Positions 1-7,332 of a stretch of DNA of 25,935 nucleotides are shown piece by piece. The stretch covers positions 10,930-36,864 of the forward strand of contig JAQUEZ010000047.1 in assembly GCA_028684915.1 (NCBI GenBank), given 5' to 3'. The stretch's first letter is position 1; each line of letters opens with the position of its first letter. Source of the DNA: Desulfobulbus sp. (GTDB taxonomy: Bacteria > Desulfobacterota > Desulfobulbia > Desulfobulbales > Desulfobulbaceae). Position numbers and translations under genes: made by a program. The notes beneath the pieces were generated by a model, which ran no database searches, was not told the origin of the DNA, and saw only the letters and a program-made list of their open reading frames with translations.

Positions 1-1472
1 CCGCCGATTTCGTTGCCGTTGAGCACCAGGTCGTAGGCGCGGCTCTTGACCGCACCCGGATCACTCTCGAGCAGGTCGAGCTGATCTTCATTGGGCGCGG
101 TGAACGGATGGTGCACGGCGGTATAGCGTTTTTGTTCCTCATCATACTCAAGGAGCGGGAAGTCAGTGACCCAGAGGAAATTGAAGGAGTTCTCGTCAAC
201 TAACTTGAGGCGGCGGGCAAGCTCCAGGCGTAGTTCGGAAAGCACCTGGCTGACGACCTTGGGCTTATCGGCTCCGAAGAGGATCAAGTCGCCGGGTTGA
301 GCGTCCAAAGCCTGGGCCATGGCAGCGATTTCTTGTTCGTTGAAGAACTTGGTGATCGGTGACTGCCATTCATCCTCTTTGATTTTAATCCAGGCCATAC
401 CGCGGGCGCCGAAGCGTCCGGCATAATCGGTGAGATCATCGAGATCTTTGCGGGAAAAGCTACCGCAGCCCTTGGCATTAATCGCTTTGACCACCCCGCC
501 TTTATCAATCACCGTGTTGAAGACTTTGAACCCGCAACCGCGCAGGGATTCGGTCAGATCGACCAACTCCAGGCCGAAACGAACGTCAGGGCGGTCGTTG
601 CCGAAACGCCGCATAGCCTCATCATAGGTCATGCGGGTAAAGGGCGGTTGCAATTCAATTCCGCGAGCGACCTTGAACAGATTTTTGATCATCCCCTCAA
701 CGATGGTGATGATCTCTTCTTCAGTGACAAAGCTCAGCTCCATATCGATCTGGGTGAACTCGGGCTGACGGTCGGCACGCAGGTCTTCGTCGCGGAAACA
801 TTTGACGATCTGATAGTAACGGTCCATGCCGGCCACCATCAGGATCTGTTTGAACAGCTGCGGTGATTGCGGCAAGGCGAAGAATTTACCGGCATGGACC
901 CGGCTCGGCACCAAGTAATCGCGAGCACCCTCCGGCGTGGAGCGGGTCAGCATCGGGGTTTCGATTTCAAGAAACTGATTATCGTTGAGATAGGAACGAA
1001 CCGTCTGCAGTGCCTGGTGGCGGAGGATCAGGTTTTGGGCAATCTCCGGGCGGCGCAGGTCCATGTACCGATACTGCAGGCGAAGGTTGTCGGATACTTC
1101 CACGTCCTCATCCAAGGGGAAGGGCGGCGTTTCACTGGTGTTGAGGATACGCAGTTCATCCACCAATACCTCGATAGCACCGGTGGCCAGTTTGGTATTC
1201 TCCATATCATTCGGACGTTTAGCGACCCTGCCTCGAATGGCGATAACCCACTCGCTGCGCAGCTGATGTGCCTTGGCATGCACATCGGCGTTTATCTCAG
1301 GATTGAATACCACCTGGGTGAGACCCCAGCGATCGCGAAGGTCGATAAAGATAACGCCGCCATGATCACGGCGACGAAGTACCCAGCCCATGAGGATAGT
1401 TTCCTGCTCAAGGCAGGCTGCGCTCAGATCGTTACATGTGTGTGTGCGCCGAAGCGCGCCCATAGATTCCAT
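1..1472 (-). CDS. aspS: Aspartyl-tRNA synthetase, C-terminus cut by window start
   Basis: Class II aminoacyl-tRNA synthetase that charges tRNA-Asp with aspartate in the cytoplasm. About 490 codons are visible on the minus strand; bacterial AspRS is usually near 590-600 residues, so roughly the last 100, including motif 3, lie outside the window. The N-terminal OB-fold anticodon-binding domain reads GWVLRRRDHGGVIFIDLRDR, followed by QYRYMDLRRPEI and the class II motif 2 FRDEDLRADRQPEFTQID. The bacterial GAD-type insertion follows (VIDKGGVVKAINAKGCGSF region). The ATG at 1472 is chosen because a GGAG lies about six bases upstream; an in-frame ATG three codons later is the alternative. It sits 118 bp after hisS on the same strand, the common hisS-aspS pairing, and is probably co-transcribed. 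Whether it also charges tRNA-Asn cannot be told from this. Confidence 0.95.
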   Translation of the reverse strand, partial: MESMGALRRTHTCNDLSAACLEQETILMGWVLRRRDHGGVIFIDLRDRWGLTQVVFNPEINADVHAKAHQLRSEWVIAIRGRVAKRPNDMENTKLATGAIEVLVDELRILNTSETPPFPLDEDVEVSDNLRLQYRYMDLRRPEIAQNLILRHQALQTVRSYLNDNQFLEIETPMLTRSTPEGARDYLVPSRVHAGKFFALPQSPQLFKQILMVAGMDRYYQIVKCFRDEDLRADRQPEFTQIDMELSFVTEEEIITIVEGMIKNLFKVARGIELQPPFTRMTYDEAMRRFGNDRPDVRFGLELVDLTESLRGCGFKVFNTVIDKGGVVKAINAKGCGSFSRKDLDDLTDYAGRFGARGMAWIKIKEDEWQSPITKFFNEQEIAAMAQALDAQPGDLILFGADKPKVVSQVLSELRLELARRLKLVDENSFNFLWVTDFPLLEYDEEQKRYTAVHHPFTAPNEDQLDLLESDPGAVKSRAYDLVLNGNEIG

Positions 1473-1590
1473 AATTTATCTCCAAAGTGAATCGGATCAC
1501 GTGCAGGATCCGGGAAAAGCTCTTTCGTTTGCTTGCCCAAGACGAACTGAACTGGTCTGGCACAGGCCTTTAGGGTCGGTTCTTCCGGGT

Positions 1591-2853
1591 TCAGTGCAGT
1601 GCAGCGAATAAGCGATCGATCTGTTGGCTGTTGGTGCCGCTCAGGTCAAAGGGCAGTTGTTCCTGGGTGGTCATGTTACGCAAAATAGCCTGCTGTTTTT
1701 CGCGTTCTTCATCACCGATAATCAGGACGAATCGGGCGTTGACACGACTTGCCTGCTTGAGTTGGGCCTTAAGGCTGCGGCCACTGTAATCGATTGCCGC
1801 CTTGATGCCTTGTGCGCGCAGTGCATGGGTGAGTTGGCTACAGGCGGTGAGCGAGTCCTTGCCTAGGGCGGCCACGAAAATATCCATTGCCTCAACGGGC
1901 GCTTGGCTCTCTGGCTGTTGTTCCATCAACAGGGCAATGCGTTCCAGGCCCATGGCAAAACCAATCCCGGAAAGTGCAGGCCCGCCCAGTTGCTCGATAA
2001 GCCCGTCATAACGGCCACCGGCGCCGACTGCTGCTTGGGCACCGAGATCGGAGGTGAGGAATTCAAAGGTGGTGCGAGTGTAATAATCCAGGCCACGAAC
2101 CATGAAGCGATTGATGGTAAAGGCGATGCCGAGGGTTTCCAACGCCTGGCGGACCTCGCCGAAATGCTGGTCACATTCGGGGCACAGGGCGTCAAGCAGT
2201 GAGGGGGCATCGGCGACCACCGCCTTGCAGGAGGATTTCTTGCAGTCAAGAACTCGCAGTGGGTTGGTGTGCGTCCGGCGGCGGCAATCTTCACACAGGG
2301 CGTCGCTTCTCTGCTCGATATAGGCAACAAGTCGTTCTTTATAGGGTGGGCGGCAGATCGGACAACCCAGGGAGTTGATTTCCAGGCTGACATTGATACC
2401 CAGGGTGTCGAGCAGCATCTGGCCCATAGCGATCAACTCGGCGTCGATCTGCGGTTCAACTGCGCCGATAATTTCGGCATCCAGTTGGTGAAATTGTCGC
2501 AGTCGTCCCTTTTGCGGACGCTCATGGCGGAACATCGGACCGATGGTATAGAGTCGCTGAACCGGGCGTTGCACATGCAGGCCGTGTTCGATAAAAGCGC
2601 GCATAATCGAGGCGGTGGCCTCGGGTCGCATGGTTAATCCCTTATCGACAAAGGTGTACATTTCTTTTTCCACCACATCGGTGGCTTCGCCGATAGAGCG
2701 GACAAACAACTCTGTTTTTTCTAAAATCGGTAACCGGATTTCACGCATTCCGAAGCGTTCGAAGGTGTCGCGGGCACATTGCTCAATGTACCGCCAACGA
2801 ATTGCCGTTTCCGGTAGAATATCTTTAAAACCGTTAATCGCTTGAATCTTCAA
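1591..2853 (-). CDS. hisS: Histidyl-tRNA synthetase
   Basis: Class II synthetase charging tRNA-His; 420 residues, close to E. coli HisRS. From the N-terminus: INGFKDILP, the MRPEATASIMRA segment, motif 2 (MFRHERPQKGRLRQFHQLD), the histidine-specific RGLDYYTRTTFE, motif 3 GIGFAMGLERI, and a C-terminal anticodon-binding domain. The start is a TTG at 2853: AAAGGAG lies seven bases upstream and the protein then begins with the family's usual KIQAINGFKD; a longer frame to 2910 has no support. Between about residues 164 and 227 there are eight cysteines, six of them in three CxxC pairs (164/167, 187/190, 224/227) plus 204 and 209, which suggests a structural metal site absent from E. coli HisRS. 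A promoter candidate lies upstream at 2930-2959. aspS follows downstream. Confidence 0.96.
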   Translation of the reverse strand: MKIQAINGFKDILPETAIRWRYIEQCARDTFERFGMREIRLPILEKTELFVRSIGEATDVVEKEMYTFVDKGLTMRPEATASIMRAFIEHGLHVQRPVQRLYTIGPMFRHERPQKGRLRQFHQLDAEIIGAVEPQIDAELIAMGQMLLDTLGINVSLEINSLGCPICRPPYKERLVAYIEQRSDALCEDCRRRTHTNPLRVLDCKKSSCKAVVADAPSLLDALCPECDQHFGEVRQALETLGIAFTINRFMVRGLDYYTRTTFEFLTSDLGAQAAVGAGGRYDGLIEQLGGPALSGIGFAMGLERIALLMEQQPESQAPVEAMDIFVAALGKDSLTACSQLTHALRAQGIKAAIDYSGRSLKAQLKQASRVNARFVLIIGDEEREKQQAILRNMTTQEQLPFDLSGTNSQQIDRLFAALH

Positions 2854-2929
2854 GGAAAACTCCTTTGTTGCTCCGAGAGGGCATTGGGCTGCTTCCCGGA
2901 CTGCTCTCAATTGCTACGAAAAATTAAGA

Positions 2930-2959
2930 AATGTACTCGTAAAACGGGTGAAAAGTCAA
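2930..2959 (-). promoter_or_regulatory. Candidate sigma-70 promoter for hisS-aspS
   Basis: On the minus strand TTGACT (2959-2954) is followed after 18 bases by TACATT (2935-2930). This would start transcription near 2923, about 70 bases before the TTG start codon. The -35 and first part of the spacer nearly match the candidate mdh promoter at 20927-20955. Confidence 0.45.
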
Positions 2960-3090
2960 GCCGATGTGGCTGTGTTGTGGTAGAATGGCGACACGCTTCT
3001 GCTTTTTCGGTCTCTTTTTTGAAAAGGTCGCCAGGCTTGACAAAGGAGGGGGAGATCGACATTGTTTTTCCTTTCGCTCTGGGCGGAAAA

Positions 3091-3120
3091 TGGACAATTG
3101 AGCAGCCTTTTTTATATATT
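3091..3120 (+). promoter_or_regulatory. Candidate sigma-70 promoter for the nitronate monooxygenase operon
   Basis: TGGACA (3091-3096), an 18-base spacer and TATATT (3115-3120) lie about 30 bases before the ATG at 3152. An upstream TTGACA at 3037-3042 is a better -35 but has only a weak -10 (CATTGT) at the right distance. Confidence 0.45.
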
Positions 3121-3151
3121 ATTGAAAGCAACATCAGATTAAGAGGCTTGA

Positions 3152-4129
3152 ATGAAACTGCCAGAACTTAAGATTGGATCCCTTATCGCCAAAATTCCTA
3201 TTATTCAAGGGGGGATGTCCATTCGAGTGTCGACCTCGGCCCTGGCCATACCTGTGGCTGAGTGCGGTGGGATAGGAACCATCGGTGGATCGGGAATTCC
3301 TGTGCCGGAGTTGCAAGAGGATATCCGCAAGGCTAAAAACGCCACTAAAGGCATCGTTGCCGTGAATATCATGTACGCGATGCGGGATTTTTATGAGCTG
3401 GTCATGGGATCGATTGAGGCTGGCGCCGATATGATCATCACCGGAGCCGGTTTTTCCCGGGATATTTTTAAAGTCGGGAAAAAATTCAATATTCCGATAG
3501 TCTCCATCGTTTCTTCACCGGGGCTGGCCAAGTTGGCTGAGAAATTGGGGGCTGCCGCTGTCATTGTCGAGGCCACCGAGGCTGGCGGGCATCTGGGCAC
3601 TGAAACCCCCCTGCGCGAACTCTTTCCATCTGTTCGTAAGGTGGTTTCCAAGATTCCATTGATTGCCGCCGGTGGTATTACCGATGGTTTTGAAATGGCG
3701 GAGATGATGGATAAATACGGTGCGGATGGGGTACAGATCGCCTCTCGCTTTGTCTTGAGCAAGGAATGTTCGGTTTCCGAGAAATTCAAGCAGGCCTTTT
3801 TGGACGCGCAGAAGGAAGATATCGTCCTTGTGAGCTCACCGGTTGGTTTGCCCGGGCGGGCGGTTAAAACGCCTTTTGTCGAAAAGATGCTCCGCGGCGA
3901 TGATATTTCAGCCGATAAATGCGTGTTTAAGTGCCTGAAAAAATGCAGTTATAGATATTGCATCAGCGAGCGCCTCCGCAACGCCTTGGTGGGTGATGTG
4001 GAAAACGGCCTGGTCTTCTCCGGTGCGAATACTTTTAAAATGAAGGAAATCTTATCGGTGCAGGAAATATTCGACCGTTTTGTGCAAGCGGCGGAATCGG
4101 TCTACAGGGAGCAGCTTCCGCAAACCTGA
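3152..4129 (+). CDS. Nitronate monooxygenase-like FMN enzyme (2-nitropropane dioxygenase/FabK superfamily)
   Basis: A 325-residue TIM-barrel flavoprotein of the NMO/FabK/IMPDH-like group. Visible are the N-terminal PIIQGGMSIRVS flavin-binding start, GIGTIGGSG, the EATEAGGHLGTE loop with His147 in the position of the family's catalytic histidine, and the phosphate-binding PLIAAGGITDG and GADGVQIASRF segments. Family members oxidise alkyl nitronates or reduce enoyl-ACP (FabK); the sequence does not decide the substrate. No other fatty-acid gene is nearby, so FabK is less likely. A C-terminal cluster Cys257, 261, 265, 270 is distinctive. The ATG at 3152 follows AAGAGG by five bases. It heads a three-gene plus-strand run with pcnB and the EEP gene, with 52 bp before pcnB. 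Confidence 0.85.
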   Translation: MKLPELKIGSLIAKIPIIQGGMSIRVSTSALAIPVAECGGIGTIGGSGIPVPELQEDIRKAKNATKGIVAVNIMYAMRDFYELVMGSIEAGADMIITGAGFSRDIFKVGKKFNIPIVSIVSSPGLAKLAEKLGAAAVIVEATEAGGHLGTETPLRELFPSVRKVVSKIPLIAAGGITDGFEMAEMMDKYGADGVQIASRFVLSKECSVSEKFKQAFLDAQKEDIVLVSSPVGLPGRAVKTPFVEKMLRGDDISADKCVFKCLKKCSYRYCISERLRNALVGDVENGLVFSGANTFKMKEILSVQEIFDRFVQAAESVYREQLPQT

Positions 4130-4181
4130 TGGGTGGACTGGGACTTTTTAAAATGTGTTTTATGCTTGAGAACAGGATGTT

Positions 4182-5576
4182 ATGACGGAAACCGTGCAAG
4201 AGATTCCTGTGGAGTCCGCAAACCGTCCGGGCGTCGAAGCCAGGATTTTTTCCGAATTGGAGCATCCCATTCGTGAGAATATGCTCGACCGTGAGGCCTT
4301 GAAAGTGCTGTATCGTCTTCGCGATGCCGGTTTTAAGGGCTACCTGGTGGGGGGTGGTGTGCGGGATCTGTATTTGGGGCGTGCACCCAAGGATTTTGAT
4401 ATCTCCACCGACGCTCGGCCCGGTCAGTTGCGACAACTGTTTCGCAACAGCCGCACCATCGGGCGTCGGTTCCGCTTGGTTCAGGTCTTTTTTCACGGCA
4501 ACAAGATTATCGAGGTGTCCACCCTGCGCTCGAGCAGTGAATTCGATATCAAAGGCGATGATGCGGTCCTGCCCTCGAACAACACCTTCGGGACCTTGGA
4601 AGAGGATGCCTTTCGTCGTGACCTGACGATTAATTCCCTGTTTTATGAGGTCGAGAATCATACCATCATCGATTATACCGGTGGGGTCGCCGATCTCAAC
4701 CGAGGCCTTATTCGGGTGGTTGGCGAACCTGACCGACGTTTCACCCGAGATCCGGTACGGATGATGCGGGCTATCCGCCATTCTGCTCGTACCGGATTTT
4801 CTATTGAGGCGGAAACCCTGGCGGCGGTAAAGCACCATTGCAATAAACTGCAACTTTGCCCACCTTCCCGCATTCGTGATGAGGTGCTCAAAGATCTGCA
4901 ATCCGGTGCCAGCCGTGCCTGGGCCGATTTGTGCATGTCCACATCCTTGTGGGAGGCCATTTTCCCCCTTTACCGGGAATCTCTGCAAGGGCAGGATGGT
5001 GATGTTGTCCGTGGCGAACTGATGCGGGTTTTTGCCGTTCTCGATCGACTCCATCAAAAAAATCGGGGAGAAGAGCCCATCAAGGTGCCGGAGTTTTTTC
5101 TCCTTGCCACGCTGTTGTTACCCTGGGCCTGCCAACGGTACAAGCTACCGGATACCAACGTCCGCGGTCAGGGCTTTCAGCACCTGTCCCGCACTATCCG
5201 TGAGGACGTAGATCGCTCTTTCGGTGAGCCCTTTAATATTCAGCGCATGGCCAAGGAGTCGATGACCACCCTGCTGATCAACCTTTCCACCTTTCATCAT
5301 GCCCGCAGTCAAGGTGGGGGCGACCCTAAGTGGCTTAAAAAGAAAAGTTATTACAAAGATTGCTCCCGATTTTACGATTTCTACCTGGAAATGCAGGGGA
5401 TAGAAGCGGTTAAAGCGGAGCGGTTTGTAGTGGAGCAGCCTCCGGCGGAAGCCATAGAAGTGGTGAGCGTTCCGGAGGGTATTGGCGATTCGGGATCACG
5501 TGGACGACGCGGAGTGAATCCAGCCTTCAGCAGTACAACGCAGGGCGTGTTCGGGTTGCGCAAAGTCCTCGAGTAG
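4182..5576 (+). CDS. pcnB: Poly(A) polymerase I / tRNA nucleotidyltransferase family protein
   Basis: Class II nucleotidyltransferase that adds A (or CCA) to RNA 3' ends. At 464 residues it matches E. coli PcnB (about 465). The head domain shows YLVGGGVRDLYLGRAPKDFD with catalytic Asp71 and Asp73 and a third carboxylate at Glu111 (IIEVSTLR). TIGRRFRLVQV (residues 92-102) resembles the GRRFR signature that separates poly(A) polymerases from CCA-adding enzymes. RRDLTINSLFYE and DPVRMMRAIRHSARTGF complete the neck domain. The C-terminus is poorly conserved and ends with a short basic stretch. In this lineage, enzymes annotated as PcnB can be A-adding or CCA-adding, so activity is inferred. It is followed after 19 bp by the EEP gene and preceded by the nitronate monooxygenase-like gene. 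Confidence 0.88.
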   Translation: MTETVQEIPVESANRPGVEARIFSELEHPIRENMLDREALKVLYRLRDAGFKGYLVGGGVRDLYLGRAPKDFDISTDARPGQLRQLFRNSRTIGRRFRLVQVFFHGNKIIEVSTLRSSSEFDIKGDDAVLPSNNTFGTLEEDAFRRDLTINSLFYEVENHTIIDYTGGVADLNRGLIRVVGEPDRRFTRDPVRMMRAIRHSARTGFSIEAETLAAVKHHCNKLQLCPPSRIRDEVLKDLQSGASRAWADLCMSTSLWEAIFPLYRESLQGQDGDVVRGELMRVFAVLDRLHQKNRGEEPIKVPEFFLLATLLLPWACQRYKLPDTNVRGQGFQHLSRTIREDVDRSFGEPFNIQRMAKESMTTLLINLSTFHHARSQGGGDPKWLKKKSYYKDCSRFYDFYLEMQGIEAVKAERFVVEQPPAEAIEVVSVPEGIGDSGSRGRRGVNPAFSSTTQGVFGLRKVLE

Positions 5577-5595
5577 GGCGCGAAGGAGAGGTTTA

Positions 5596-6330
5596 TTGCG
5601 CTTCTTATTATATAACATTCGCTACGCCACCGGCAACGGGCGTCGATTTCATTTCCCCTTTCCATACGCAGGCTACCTGCGACATTCACACACTACCCTG
5701 CAGCAGATCTTGGATTTCATCAATGCCGTTCAGCCCGATATTTTGGGTTTGGTGGAGGTGGATGGCGGTTCTTTTCGAACCGGGCAAACGTGCCAGGCGG
5801 AAGTCATTGCCAGGCAGCTTGGTTTTTATCATGTGATTGAGACTAAATACGGCTCATCCTCCATGGCCAAACGGTTGCCACTGTTAAAAACCCAGGGGAA
5901 TGCGGTGCTGACCCGGATGCCCATCATCAGTCATCGGTTCCATTACTTCGATGAAGGGGTAAAACGGCTGGTAATTCAGGCCTGCACCGAACAGCTGACC
6001 ATTTTTTTGGTCCATCTTTCCCTGACCTACCGCAACCGTCAGTATCAGTTGGAGCGATTATACAAGCTTATTCGTGAGGTCGACCGGCCCATGATCCTTG
6101 CCGGAGATTTCAATGTCCTTTGGGGCATCCGCGAGTTGGAGCTGTTTCTTGGCGCCACCGGATTGGTCAGTGCCAATCCTGAGAAAAAACCATCCCATCC
6201 CAGTCGGGCTCCCAAACGGGAGCTGGATTTTATTCTTCACAGCCCGGAGCTGAAAGTAACCAACTTTCAGATTCCCCCTGTCACTTTTTCGGATCACGCA
6301 CCGCTTATTTGTGACTTTGAGTTTGCCTGA
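5596..6330 (+). CDS. Endonuclease/exonuclease/phosphatase (EEP) family protein
   Basis: A 244-residue metal-dependent phosphoesterase with the whole EEP active site: Asn7 (LYNIRYATG), Glu54 (LGLVEVDGG), His140 (FLVHLSLTYRN), Asp171/Asn173 (AGDFNVLW), Asp211 (RELDFIL) and Asp233/His234 (FSDHAPL). Relatives include exonuclease III, DNase I-like nucleases and lipid or sugar phosphatases. There is no signal peptide, so it is probably cytoplasmic and the substrate is unknown. The start is a TTG at 5596, supported by AAGGAGAGG five to six bases upstream and by the family motif beginning immediately after it. It lies 19 bp behind pcnB, which hints at a nucleic-acid role, but that is inference from position only. 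Confidence 0.85.
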   Translation: MRFLLYNIRYATGNGRRFHFPFPYAGYLRHSHTTLQQILDFINAVQPDILGLVEVDGGSFRTGQTCQAEVIARQLGFYHVIETKYGSSSMAKRLPLLKTQGNAVLTRMPIISHRFHYFDEGVKRLVIQACTEQLTIFLVHLSLTYRNRQYQLERLYKLIREVDRPMILAGDFNVLWGIRELELFLGATGLVSANPEKKPSHPSRAPKRELDFILHSPELKVTNFQIPPVTFSDHAPLICDFEFA

Positions 6331-6471
6331 CTCCAAGAGATCCTTCCCCAAATCATCGTTGATGGCGTCGTCGCCTTATTCCCGACACTGAGATACCTCC
6401 GGTGTGCCTTCGCCCGTGAAAAAAATACGCCTTGTCTATCTGCGCTGTTACCTCGCCAAACTCATGGAAGG

Positions 6472-6498
6472 GTAATGGACTTACTGCGAGTCCATTAC
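6472..6498. repeat. 10-bp hairpin with TGGACT-N7-AGTCCA core, copy 1
   Basis: GTAATGGACT (6472-6481) and AGTCCATTAC (6489-6498) are perfectly complementary around a 7-base loop. The hairpin lies four bases beyond the pgeF stop, between convergent genes, and has no U-tract, so it is not a classic terminator. The core recurs at 21723-21745 with a similar loop, suggesting a dispersed repeat family. The rest of the 172-bp gap (6331-6471) shows no convincing gene, only a 19-codon open frame starting with GTG near 6415. Confidence 0.7.
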
Positions 6499-6502
6499 AT
6501 CT

Positions 6503-7258
6503 TTATACAGACGGCAATCCGATAATCGAGCCGTTGCGTCCGGTGATTCCATTTGTGGTGTGCACTGCACGGCGGTAAGAAAAATACTGCTCGTTGCAAC
6601 GAGTGCAGATGCCCGCAATATCAATATGTTCATCCGGTACTCCCGCTTCTTCGAGTTGCCGCCGGCTGATGGCCCAGAAATCAAAAAAGTGCGGTCGCAC
6701 CTGATAGGAATGCATCCATTCAGGAAGCTCTGTACGGAAGTTGATAAATTCCGCGCAACAGGGGCCAAGCGAGGGGCTGATCACCACCCGCAGAGTGCCG
6801 GGTTCTACGCCATATTCTTGTTTCATGCACGCGATTGTTTTACCGATAATCCCCTGGACACTGCCACGCCAGCCGCAGTGAATGGCGGCGATGGCCTGCG
6901 GTTGCGGTGCCCACAGGAGTACAGCCTGACAGTCTGCCTGCTGAATGAGAATGCCGGTTCCAGGGAGGTCGGAGATGATCGCATCAAATCCTTCTATTTC
7001 CTGGTCGATGTGTTCCTTTTGGGCAAAAAGAACGCGGTCGCCATGGACCTGTTTGACTGAGATGAGGTGATTCAGCCGCAGTGCCTTGAGAGCATGAGAA
7101 CGATTTACGCGCACATTTTCGGGGTGATCGCCGGTGTAAAAACTGAGATTGAGTGAGGTGAAAGGAGGCTTGCTCACCCCGCCGGTGCAGGAGAAGCAAC
7201 CATGGGGAACAGGGAGCAGATTGCTGGAGTAGTAGGGAACGGATGTTTGGCGTTGCAT
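6503..7258 (-). CDS. pgeF: Purine nucleoside phosphorylase/polyphenol oxidase-type protein (YfiH/DUF152)
   Basis: A 251-residue YfiH-family enzyme. Characterised members were called laccases and are now known as zinc-dependent purine nucleoside phosphorylases with adenosine deaminase activity; PgeF also edits mis-incorporated L-Ser in peptidoglycan. The metal ligands are visible: His72 (VKQVHGDRV), Cys110 (QQADCQAVLL) and His127 (AIHCGWRG), as is the later SLGPCCAEF motif. The ATG at 7258 is preferred; the frame stays open to 7306, but that longer start lies within the terminator of the upstream porin gene (7281-7304), so translation from there is unlikely. A weak GAAGAG precedes the chosen ATG. 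It is separated from the porin by that terminator and probably has its own promoter, which I could not identify. Substrate remains inferred from the family. Confidence 0.9.
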   Translation of the reverse strand: MQRQTSVPYYSSNLLPVPHGCFSCTGGVSKPPFTSLNLSFYTGDHPENVRVNRSHALKALRLNHLISVKQVHGDRVLFAQKEHIDQEIEGFDAIISDLPGTGILIQQADCQAVLLWAPQPQAIAAIHCGWRGSVQGIIGKTIACMKQEYGVEPGTLRVVISPSLGPCCAEFINFRTELPEWMHSYQVRPHFFDFWAISRRQLEEAGVPDEHIDIAGICTRCNEQYFSYRRAVHTTNGITGRNGSIIGLPSV

Positions 7259-7268
7259 GCTCTTCAAC

Positions 7269-7304
7269 CAAAAAGAAAAAGGGGAAAGCCTGGTGGCTTT
7301 CCCC
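7269..7304 (-). terminator. Rho-independent terminator of the porin gene
   Basis: On the minus strand a perfect 10-bp stem GGGGAAAGCC/GGCTTTCCCC (7304-7295 and 7290-7281) with a 4-base loop is followed by a T-rich tract (7280-7269). It lies 28 bp after the porin stop codon. Confidence 0.93.
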
Positions 7305-7332
7305 ATAGGTTTACACAGAGACTTTCGAGAAC

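Noticed and set aside
1441..1472. Possible frameshift at the N-terminus of aspS
   Set aside because: An initial reading suggested a stop codon, but careful reading of the CA-repeat gives an uninterrupted frame from the ATG at 1472.
1493..1512. CGGATC/GATCCG hairpin before aspS
   Set aside because: Only six base pairs with an 8-base loop; easily a chance event and no anti-terminator or T-box features accompany it.
6364..6471. Possible short gene (GTG-initiated, 19 codons) in the gap between the EEP and pgeF genes
   Set aside because: Very short, no ribosome site, no recognisable family; more likely part of a repeat.
7259..7306. Longer pgeF start at 7306
   Set aside because: The first codons would lie inside the terminator hairpin of the porin gene (7281-7304).
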